Positions 21,025 to 32,360 of a stretch of 64,000 nt of DNA are shown one piece after another. This DNA comes from Capsaspora owczarzaki ATCC 30864 (Eukaryota; Opisthokonta; Filasterea), in contig NW_011887302.1 of NCBI RefSeq assembly GCF_000151315.2, forward strand, positions 624,014-688,013, given 5' to 3'. Numbering within the stretch: position 1 is the first letter of the stretch; each line of letters begins with the position of its first letter. A program made the translations under genes and the position numbers. The notes below the pieces were generated by a model that worked only from the letters and a program-made list of their open reading frames with translations, had not been told where the DNA came from and made no database searches.

Positions 21025-23360
21025 TCAAACATCACGCTTGCCAGACTCGTGCAAAACCATAAAGATTGGAAAGCGGAGCGACTTGCCGCCTTTCTTGTTC
21101 GTGCTCTCGAGGGAAAACCGAACGGTAATCTCCTTGCCGAGAATTGCCTCGGGGTGCTTGGCAAAGTAGCGACGTTGCTCGTTGGTAAAGCCAGACCCGA
21201 CATTCACCTTGTGGCCTGGTTTGTATCACATCCATTGCAACGTCTGTGAGTTTTACACAATTCGTTGTCAACTCTCTTTTTTTTTTTTTTTTTTTTTGCT
21301 TCTGAATTGGTTCCTCACCTTCGTAGTCAATCGTGACAGCCGCTAAGGCAATTTCTTCAACATCCGACCCTCCCAATCGCATGGGGCCGTTCTCGACAGC
21401 TGTGACAACAAACTCTGCTTCCTTCTGGGACTTGACCTTGAGCAAATCGGGTCTATCAATCATGGGCGGGCATGGGACGCGTTAGTAAACCAGCACAGAA
21501 AAAGCAGCCGAAAACATAAACACAATCACCAGAAAAGTTTGCCCTTACGTTCGTCGGCCGTCGTATGGCACATTCTTGCGGAGCATAAATCCCTCCCACT
21601 TGGTCGCTGCTGCCGCATCTCGAAGCGCCTGGATGTCACTCGCCTTCTCAAGGCGGATTTGGCGGACCATTTGCAACTCTGGAGTCAACGGAGATGGAAT
21701 GAGCATGGATTTTGTGAAATCTCGTGGCGGTGGACGCGCGAGAACTGGCAAGTTGGCAGGCTCGACCGCAAGCTCGGCTGGCTGGTGCAGCGGAATGCCC
21801 AGGAGCAGCTGCAGCGCGAGTTGACGCGCCTCGAACGGCACCTTGCGCTGCGATTCTCCTTCGGCCATCTCTTCAAGTGAGAGCAGATCGAAAAAGGCCA
21901 CAGATTTGGACGACGAGGGCGCCACTTGAGCGCCAAGCTTTGTGCTGCGGAACGCGGACATGGCTGCACTCAAACTCTCGTCACCTTTCTCATTCGCAAC
22001 AAAGGCTTCGCCATCGAGAAAGAGCGTAAACGGGCGTCCTGCTGGCAATCGGTCGACTGCTTGTCGAAGCAACGCAGTGCCTGCAACGTTTTTCGAACGG
22101 TCGGACAGGATCTGCTCCAGTACGGGGCGCTTCAGCTCCCATTGCTCAATCAATCGACGAATGTGCTCGGGAATGAGGTCAAAGCCGGACAGTGGTTTCC
22201 CCGAGCGAGATAAAAACTGGAACGTTATTTGGCCCTCCTTGTCCCGGGTGACTTGCGTCAAGGAGCGAATGCCATCGAGCTTGCGCGAGGCATACCACCT
22301 TGGTGTTGATGCGAGGGAGTCCACGCGATCTACGTAATCGTTGTAGTTAAAAGCCAAGGCGATGTGCATCTGGGTGAACCAAGAAACAATCAAAAAGTAC
22401 AAAAAGTCAACAACAGTCTTGGCTGCAAACGTCACACAAACCGCCCCCCCCGCCTCCTCCAAATGCATTCATCTCCCTCTTCCTCCGTAAGCTTGCAATA
22501 AGCTGTCTACCATTTACCTTGGCATCTACCTTGGCACGGGAGCTTTGCGAAGGAAGCGCCTTGTCAATCCCCTCATGGAGCAGTCGAAACTGCAAGTCCT
22601 TGTCGATGGCCTGCAGAATCAACCGCTGGTGGCCCTTGTTTTCCGCAATGAAGCGCCAAACACTATCAGTGGCAGCAGAGCCTCGAAGCTGCCCAGTGGA
22701 GAGCTCGGAGAGCAACTCGAACAAGGATGCCGGAGTGTTTGGAGTCGGTGCTCCAGCTTTCACACTCGCAGACACGTCTTTGGCGCTTGACTTGGCAGGG
22801 GTGCTTTTGACAAGTGATAAGCTTGTCACCCCAAATCGAATGTTGGGATTGTAAATCAATCTGAGCAGCGCAGCCATCTTGTCGTCAACCTCGCCCAGGA
22901 TCACCCGTCGCTGAGCAACAGAGTCTGTGGCAAGCATTTTCGAAACGAGAGCAGCCAGGTCGCTCATCGGAACGTGACTCGAGACGGCGGCTGTCTTGGC
23001 GCGTTGAGATTTCGGCCTGATGACGCGAGATTCCGCAGTAGCAGTAGCAGCAGCATTGCTCGGCACCACCGCGGGAGTCGACTTGCTGGACGCTGCAGCG
23101 CCTGTTGTTGTTGAGCCTCGCTTGCTGGAACGCGCAGTCGTCGAGGCGGATCTTGACAATGCGGGCGACGGTTGGAAGAGTGAGATCGCAAGATTGTGCT
23201 GCGGCTGAGGCTTTGGCAGACGCGGGCTCAGTACGCCGCATCCAGCTGCTGCTGCCGCTGCTGCTGCTGTTGTTGATGTTGACATGGCCCGTGCGTGTAC
23301 TACGCAATGAAGGTGAACCGCGGCCAGCGTCCTGGTCGCCAGCAGCGAGGCGCGATACAT
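21025..23360 (-). CDS. ATP-dependent DNA ligase, T4-like, probable mitochondrial form
   Basis: Seals nicks in DNA through a ligase-AMP intermediate. Exons 23360-22518, 22369-21549, 21452-21319 and 21215-21025 give about 662 residues. The first donor could instead be after 22530; both keep frame. The N-terminus MYRASLLATRTLAAVHLHC is basic and amphipathic, like a mitochondrial presequence; an in-frame open stretch continues upstream to 23459. The N-domain (MAALLRLIYNPNIRFGV; RGSAATDSVWRFI) resembles phage T4 ligase. Nucleotidyltransferase motifs: I, ASRKLDGIRSL with the adenylated Lys; III, LFLDGEAFV; IV, WEGFMLRK; V, DLLKVK. The C-terminal OB fold ends in SLRFPIFMV. It is not like animal ligases I, III or IV, which have other N-domains. 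Confidence 0.85.
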
Positions 23361-23927
23361 CCTGAATGACTTTGAGATGCAAGTCGGATTTTGATGACTG
23401 AGCGACAGGTCAAAAAAATTCTCAGAACAGATCAAAATGGGTTTGGCGATGATTCTCATTTTTTTTTTCGGGTTGATTGGAGAGCTCTACCTCCAGTTCT
23501 AAGCACGAAAACTTTCACCAAAACGCAATAGTCAATCCTCCAGAGCGTAGATCTAGAGAGGGCCTCCCTTAAAAAACTCGAAGCCCCCTGTTCATTTCCT
23601 CGCCCTGCCACCGATATCATTGGAAAGAGCATAATGTATAGAGTTGCTTTGGTAATTTTGGTGCGGATCGCAGGGGAAAAGTTGCGCTTCGATTTGGCTG
23701 AGCGCCAAACGAACCATCGATTCTCGCCTGCTTCATCCCGTTCCCAGCATCTTTACACTGTTTTTCGTATATCAGTTGCTTTGAATGGAATCACGGCAGC
23801 TTTGTGTCATGACGCAATGTGCACCAAGCATGTATCCGAGTTTGGAGTGTCTCGGCCAGTTTTTGAAAAATCAACCAAAAAAGCCATTTTTATATCTCTT
23901 CAGTTAAAATCCCGCACCCGCTTCATC
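23361..23927. other. Divergent region between ligase and orphan gene
   Basis: Contains repeat copy 1 (23554-23707) and then about 220 bases of unremarkable sequence up to the orphan start. Confidence 0.5.
23554..23707 (+). repeat. Direct repeat copy 1 (about 155 bases)
   Basis: Begins TAGAGAGGGCCTCCC and ends CTGAGCGCCA. Matches 25513-25672 except for the lengths of an A run and a C run and one G/A change near the end. Each copy lies upstream of a gene on the plus strand. I see no terminal inverted repeats, no target-site duplication and no coding capacity. Confidence 0.9.
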
Positions 23928-25394
23928 ATGGCCGAGCCGTCGCACCAGACAGACGTATGTTCTCTCACCGAAAAGTTATGAACGAACCGAATCGAGTCGG
24001 GCGGGCACGCTGTTGACAACGTTCTGACAACGCTGCTTTTCTCGTGTTCTTTCCCTCCTTCCACAATGACGTGGCTTGCAGTCTCTTTGTTTGTTCTTCA
24101 AGATCACCAGCATCTCCACCGCCTCTGCATGGACTCGCTACCCTCGCCTTTCAAGTTGATGGAGAGTGACTATGTTGAAACTTCGCCGGGCTCTGGCGTT
24201 TTGCAGCATTGTACGTGATTTTTGTTTTGGCTCCTTTCGTTTTTGGAGTTCGTTTTGGAGAGAGGTCGCAATCCTTTCACTTTCTTTCCGTTGTTGATTT
24301 GTCAGACGCAAACGGGAGTTCGAAAGCTGTCGGGTTTTCGGTGGTCGTGCCGCATCCAACTAACGACCGAGTATCACCATTCTGGAGGTTAACTCGCAAG
24401 GCATCCTATTGTTTTGTGGCACAAGAGCAGCAGTTTGCTCAAACGAAGCTCGGATTCTCGCGCAGTCTGGATGAGAATTGGCTTGCCGGTGGCATGGTTC
24501 ATTACGTTGTGCATCCCACCGTTGCAGATATGACCATCGCAGAGTTTCAAGCCGAGTTGCTCACTCTATTTAGCACCCAGTGCGGCGTTGGCATGGGCAG
24601 TGACAGTGGGTTGAGTGGCTCTACGTCCGCACTCAGTATTGGCGGTTCCAGCACCGTTAGTGGCAAGACGATAGAAGACGCGCCTTCCTCAATACGACCG
24701 ATTGTGGCCGCTCTTCGAAGGCACGTCAGTCAGTGCGCCGGCGTTGACCCGACTCGAGCTCTCGTCAGCTGCATGGTTCACGACAACTTGGCTCTGCGCC
24801 AGCTTTCTCTCGACGACGCCATGCAGCATGAAGATCTTTGCTGGTATCTCTACTGTGCCATCTTGCAAACAACTTTCTCACTGGGAGGACTGCAGTTTAG
24901 AGACCAGGTCAACACATTCCTGGCTGACTGCGCTTTGGAATTTGGCTTTCCAAGGTAAGGTCGTCTGTGTCGTCTGTGTTGCAATTCTCGATGGATCTTC
25001 GCGTCTTGACTTGTTGGTATTTTGCTGGACAGCGCTGAAGTCAAGACCGACAAGCCGAGTCATCCTGCTGCTTCTGAGCCCACGATGCGCACCTAAACCG
25101 GTCCCGGAGGAGAACGGCCCTGAGTATGTCGTGTTCCTGCCTGACGAAAAGCACGCAAGCGGTGTTGTTGAAAGCCGTGCTGTTGACATCAAGTTTGTCG
25201 AGACTCAACTCGTGTTTGAGGAGACAAACGGCAACTTTTGCGTCCATCTGCCTCAAGCTGCAGTTCTCAAGCTCACAGGCGTGACAGCGTGTAACTCGTA
25301 CATTCAGAACAAGACGCGAAAATGCCGCAACAGAACCTCGGACAAATCCGGCTTTTGTCATGTTCACCGTGCATCCCCCATTACGCAAATTTGA
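23928..25394 (+). CDS. Orphan protein with C-terminal Cys/His motif
   Basis: Not recognised. Four exons (23928-23954, 24111-24210, 24306-24954, 25079-25394) give 363 residues. The model depends on choosing acceptors that avoid in-frame stops: AAGATCACCAG for exon 2 and GCTTCTGAG for exon 4; a nearer acceptor at about 25033 would end the protein early at 25095. The middle part (about residues 45-260) is globular with a Gly/Ser-rich loop (GLSGSTSALSIGGSS). The C-terminus has CNSYIQNKTRKCRNR, then SGFCHVH, a spacing of Cys, Lys-Thr-Arg, Cys and Cys-x-x-His that resembles small zinc-binding tails found in viral and protist proteins of unknown function. Repeat copy 1 lies about 220 bases upstream. 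Confidence 0.6.
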
Positions 25395-26214
25395 TTCTCA
25401 GTTCGCAAGTTTGCGCTACAAGAAGCGGCTTGCCCCCCCCCCCGCGCTTGTTTGTTGCTGTTGTTTGTGTGCTCTTGATGTGTTTTTGTTCACTTTGTTC
25501 GCTGGTGTGATGTAGAGAGGGCCTCCCTTAAAAAAACTCGAAGCCCCCCCCCCTGTTCATTTCCTCGCCCTGCCACCGATATCATTGGAAAGAGCATAAT
25601 GTATAGAGTTGCTTTGGTAATTTTGGTGCGGATCGCAGGGGAAAAGTTGCGCTTCGATTTGACTGAGCGCCACCCAGCCTCAGGCTTTTACTGTAGCCCG
25701 AGCACTGTTAGACTGCTCACACAAACTTCAAACAAATCCAGACATCGTGTTACGAACTGGGCTCATCCCGAATCGGACTTCCCCTCATTCTTCACTGTGT
25801 TATTCGGTAATAGAAGAGGACTCTCAATATGAAGGAGGAGGATTGAAGAGTTGACAGTGGAATACCGTTGTTAAAGACTGAGCATGCGCGCTGGTTCGAT
25901 ATGGGAATGAATGCATATCTTGGAATACGCTTGTTCTAGTATTTCACATCTGTATTTGCAGGTCAAAGTCAGTTGCTATTCACGGCACACCACGACACCA
26001 ACCTCAACCTCAACGACAACGACGACGACGACGTGAGCCGAAATCCTGGGGAAACAAACAAGCCAGGATGCAACCTGTACGTTCTACAGGAACATGAATT
26101 AAATGAGCATCCTCTTCGTGGGGCTCAAAAGGAAACTCTCAGTCACTTTTGGCGCCTTTTGCCGCCTACTTTTCAAAAACAGTAAAGTCCACCGCGGCCG
26201 TACCTCAAACTGAA
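25395..26214. other. Intergenic with repeat copy 2 and uncertain 5' part of the NTPase gene
   Basis: Holds a poly(C) run at 25434-25443, repeat copy 2, and about 540 bases before the first exon I can place for the NTPase. A (GAC)n run lies near 26012-26032. Further upstream exons of the NTPase gene could be here. Confidence 0.45.
25513..25672 (+). repeat. Direct repeat copy 2 (about 160 bases)
   Basis: Near-identical partner of 23554-23707, in the same orientation 1.96 kb away. The longer A run (7 against 6) and longer C run account for the size difference. The sequences flanking the two copies are unrelated. Confidence 0.9.
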
Positions 26215-27676
26215 ATGCAACGGGAAGCCTTCAGTGTAAGCACTCAAGCGCTGTGGTCTTGGCTGGCGTGCTTTCGTTTGAACTGACGGGCGCGTTTTCG
26301 TGAACCAGGACGACCATTTGCTCTTTTGCGGCCTCGACACGGACGATGCCACCAAGCAACGACAGCAACAGCCTTTCGTGGCTCGACCAGACCCAGGAAC
26401 CACATTCACTATTTCCCAAGATGATTTGGACGGCCTCTACAATTTTCCGGACCCGTTCAAAGGGTTGCGGCGTGAACACGGCAGAACAATCGACTTGGTG
26501 GATCGCAAACTGCCTGAAGAAATCTTTCTGGACTTGCTTGGTTCGAACAAATCACCCAAGCCTCGCTATCTGGCAGGTGTCGGTGGTGCCGGCAAAAGCA
26601 GTATCATGCTGATGCTGGCCGTACTGGCCATGCGCCACAACAAGGCCTTGTTTGCACCGGCTTCTGCTCCTGCTCCTGCTTCTACTTCTACTTCTCCCCT
26701 TGTTGCTTCAGCTCCTGGGCCTGCTCGCGCCTCATTCGATGGCGTCATCTTTCTCATCTACCAGCCCGCTACATATTCGTTCGTGGACAAGACTGCCGAA
26801 TGGGCGGCCTTCGGACTGATTTACGAAATGCAAGTGAACAACCGCCGCTTCCTGCAGTCTCGAATGTTTGACGAGCCCGCGTTTGAGGTACTCAAGGATG
26901 CGTTTGTGCGACGCAAGACCTCGTCTAGAGATTCTGAGGCTTCTCTCGACCAGTGGGGCCGCATCAAGGCTGCATTGAAAAGCCTCGAGTCCCAGAGTCA
27001 CCGTTTTCGTGTACTCGTCCTCATCGACCAGTGGAATGCGATCATTGAAGCGAATGCACTTCCCGTTGGAGACCGGGACAAGCTCGAGGCAGACCATCCT
27101 GCTCAAGACTTTTACAGGCTCGACGCCAGCTTCGGTTGCTCGCTCTTCGTGACTGCAATCGGCTCCTCGCTCAGCAACGGTTCGGTCGAAGTCTGGTGCG
27201 ATGCGCAAGCTGGGGATGCAAAAGTGACAGTTCAGCCGCTCACTCCCGAAGAGGCTGAGACGCTACGCGCCATTTGGTACTACCGCAGCCCATCCTTGGC
27301 AGTCACTCGCGAAGAAATGCAGAGGCAGTTCCTCGACCTCGGTGGCGTTGTGCACATTTTGCAGTGGTATGCATCTTCGCACTTCAAGAATAATTTCAAC
27401 TCCGATTTGCAGGACATGTACTGGAGCTACTATGGCTGCCGACTCGATAGAGTCCGAAAGCGAGCTACCAGCAAGCGCCGTCTTGTTGAAGACCTTACCG
27501 CAATATTTTTGCACGGTCAGACTCTTGAGACACTTGATGATGTATGGCTGGAGACCAACATGGTCAAGCGCGATCCGGATGACCCAAGGCGGCTGATTCC
27601 AGTGAGCCCTTGCACTCGCAGAGCTGCGCTCGCAGTCCTCAATCAAATGATGACGGATCCATGTTTCGAGGTTTGA
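26215..27676 (+). CDS. P-loop NTPase of uncertain family (CRN/RHS-like)
   Basis: Two exons fit: 26215-26235 (MQREAFS) and 26309-27676, together 462 residues. The second exon has no ATG before the P-loop, so an upstream exon is required; more may exist. Walker A is LAGVGGAGKSS near residue 95, Walker B is VLVLIDQWNAI, and a later strand LFVTAIGSSLS could be a sensor. The C-terminal part has YYRSPSLAV and a helical region with RLDRVRKRATSKRRL. An Ala/Pro/Ser/Thr stretch (APASAPAPASTSTS) interrupts the ATPase core after Walker A. The Walker B 'hhhhDQW' and gene size recall NTPases of crinkler-type effectors and trypanosome retrotransposon-hot-spot proteins, but I cannot confirm this. The frame is intact. 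Confidence 0.65.
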
Positions 27677-27862
27677 TCTATGCCATTCTAAGTCCTCGAG
27701 TGGCAGTGCGATCTAGAATAGTTCAATCTGCTCGCGATATGATCAAGCTTTATTTTGCGTCGTGGGAGTTCGTTGTCATAGGAAAGGGGGGAGCGTGTGT
27801 ATAAAGTTTGCTTCAGTCGTTTTACAAACACAAATAGCCAGCCCCACATAACAACAAATAAC

Positions 27863-30183
<2,321 letters not shown>

Positions 30184-30436
30184 GCGCCTTTGCTTTCTCG
30201 CTGCTTTTTTTTTTTCTATTCACACGTTGTGTTCTCCCTCTCCGTGTGTTTGTGCTGTTTTTGTTTGTGAAGAGTTGCTTCTTCTTCTTGCTTTTTCTAT
30301 TGATTGATGTATTGTGTTGTTGCCAATCTCTCAAATATGTCACAATGTTACGATTTTTTTTTTCCACCGCAGTGGTTTACAACCCCATGAACACAGCGCA
30401 TGCACAATCGCTCCAACAACTACTTTGGGGCACCCT

Positions 30437-31411
30437 TCAATCGCTGGTTGATGTATCAGCGCAGGAATCCAGTCGAAGAGAGTGGTAGGGTAGCGGGTTG
30501 CGGTCGACTGGACATTCCGGTTTGTGGCAAAGCCATTCGAGGATGCAACTCGCACAAAACGCATGTCCACAAGGCGTGCGAGTCCGGTCCTTTATCACTG
30601 ACATGCAAATTGGGCATACATCCGGCGAGGCGTTTTCAGCGGGCTTGGTCGACTCTGGCAATGTCGTTGTTGACGTCAAACCTGTCACTGATCGACACTG
30701 ATGAATTGGACGCGAGACCGGAACTTCCCCAAAGCACCGTTGAGCAGCCTCGAGATTCCAAGAGGCATCGTTCAGCAGCATGCGCGGATCCTCGAGCTCT
30801 CGTTGTAGACGATTATTCCGACCAAGGATGGCCGACCAGCGTTGACAGGAATCACCTGTCAAATCTGACGTGCAGACGTCGTGCATTGGTGACAGTGCTG
30901 GCTTGCCGTCTCCCAGCGATGATACCAAGTAGTTTGTATGACTTGGAACTACGGGCACGTATGCAGGTGGCAATAACGGTGTGGTCGGGGGAGGAGGAAG
31001 AGAAGCAGGAATCAGGCGAGCACGCCTCGCTCGGACTCGTCGACGTTGATCCTGCATGTCAGAAGCAGGATGCATGGATGAGATGCTGCTGGCTGCCAGT
31101 GAGGTTGATCGTTTAGTGACAGTCAGCACTGTCAACTGGAGAATGATTGGCCGGTCTGAGCGAGAGATTGTCTCTGCGTCGCTGGTCTCGCCTGCCATCG
31201 ACCATGACCTAAGTTGTGATGAAAGGCTCGCCAAAGCTGCTGAATTTGGAAGCCGCACAACGCGGCGAATGACTCGCATGGAGTGCGTCACCGGCGCCGG
31301 CATTGATGCTTGGGACGACATTGACGATGGCGTTGAGGGCGGTGGTTGTGACATGACAAGTTTTGCCAAAATCACGAATGGCAGAGCAGCTGCGTCGGGC
31401 AAAGGCGACAT
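30437..31411 (-). CDS. RING-finger protein, probable E3 ubiquitin ligase
   Basis: Single-exon gene of 324 residues. The first ~250 residues are Ser/Thr/Pro-rich with no recognised domain. A C3HC4 RING sits near residues 265-305: CPICMSV, then TPCGHAFCASCILEWL and CPVDRNPL, all eight metal ligands present. No transmembrane segment is seen. The start at 31411 (MSPLPDAA) is the first ATG of the frame. It is convergent with the spinster gene (about 250 bases apart). The substrate cannot be predicted. Confidence 0.82.
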   Translation of the reverse strand: MSPLPDAAALPFVILAKLVMSQPPPSTPSSMSSQASMPAPVTHSMRVIRRVVRLPNSAALASLSSQLRSWSMAGETSDAETISRSDRPIILQLTVLTVTKRSTSLAASSISSMHPASDMQDQRRRVRARRARLIPASLPPPPTTPLLPPAYVPVVPSHTNYLVSSLGDGKPALSPMHDVCTSDLTGDSCQRWSAILGRNNRLQRELEDPRMLLNDASWNLEAAQRCFGEVPVSRPIHQCRSVTGLTSTTTLPESTKPAENASPDVCPICMSVIKDRTRTPCGHAFCASCILEWLCHKPECPVDRNPLPYHSLRLDSCADTSTSD

Positions 31412-31586
31412 ACTCAAACAATTGGATTGAAATAGATCTAAAGATGAGGAGCAATTGTATTTGAACGAAGAGCAATGACGCGATTCCTATGAGCGACAAT
31501 TCAGCCCAGTCCGCGAATACATGGAATGATTCATTTCGTCTGATCCGAAACAACGACAATCGGACATTCCAAAAAGGATCTCGTTT

Positions 31587-32206
31587 TTAAGAAACGCTCT
31601 GTGTTTCGAACTTTGCGATGGACGCCTTGCACGCATTGAGATTGGCCTCAATTTCAGCCTGCTCCAACGGGGTCAGCAGATCGAGTGTTCGGAACGAGAT
31701 CTCGTACGCATGGACTAGGCGTTTTCCGACATGAAAAGAGGGACAATAGCAGCAGTGAATTCAAAGGCAACTGCAGGGACAAGATTGGTTTCAAGATTCA
31801 ATTCATGCAAGCAACTGGCGTTCATCTTGGGTTTTTTTTTTTTTTTTTGGTTCTTCTTCGTTTTTGTTGCTCCCTTTTGGGAGCATTGAACGCCCTTCCC
31901 TCGGGACCGCCCCCCCCAAATACACACGCACCGACAACAACGCCACTTCTTTTACTTACGCTGCATCAGCGCGAGGGTGTTCTGCGTGCCAGCAAGCATC
32001 TCGTCCGCAGCGTCAAGCTCGGCGCAGGCGTCGCGATGCTCCTTCTGCACCTTCTGCAGCAATCGCTCGTCGCTCGCAGCAGCAGCGCCCGCACCAGCAG
32101 CAGCAGCAGTAGACGTAGTTGCAGTCGTCGTGGTTGCTGCTGTCATCGGCTGGTCGGTGGATGACTCTGACAGCAACGCATGCTGAACATCCACCAACGC
32201 GTTCAT
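31587..32206 (-). CDS. Small coiled-coil protein, unrecognised
   Basis: Two exons, 32206-31960 and 31714-31587, give 124 residues. The donor CAGC|GTAAGT is strong and phases agree. After an Ala/Thr-rich linker (residues 20-45), the rest is helical with heptad character: LLQKVQKEHRDACAELDAAD and TPLEQAEIEANLNACKASI. The size and coiled coil suggest a subunit of a larger complex, for example a kinetochore, BLOC/BORC or Mediator type, but no family motif is clear. It shares a 154-base divergent promoter with Mondo. Confidence 0.65.
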
Positions 32207-32360
32207 CGCTTTGAAACAAACTCGGAAAACCGAAACGACAAAAAAAAAAAATGGACTAACAGTTCAAACTGAGCAAACTGAGAATTGTAGTCAGAATTAT
32301 CAGTGGCCAGTCATCGTTTTTCACTTTCAGTGTGGCTGCGCTGCTCAGCACACATCGGGG
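32207..32360. promoter_or_regulatory. 154-base divergent promoter, coiled-coil protein / Mondo
   Basis: Start codons of two divergent genes are only 154 bases apart. A run of 12 A (32240-32251) is poly(T) for the minus-strand gene. Confidence 0.45.

Noticed and set aside
25034-25097. Exon 4 of the orphan gene starting right after GCTGGACAG
   Set aside because: It meets an in-frame TAA after about 20 codons, whereas the later acceptor opens into a conserved-looking Cys/His tail.
23554-25672. Repeat pair read as long terminal repeats of a retrotransposon
   Set aside because: No reverse transcriptase, integrase, gag or primer-binding site between them; the enclosed gene is multi-exon and host-like.
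26300-26308. Start codon of the NTPase at 26300
   Set aside because: The codon is GTG, not ATG, and lies in a CGTGAACCAG acceptor; an upstream exon must supply the start.
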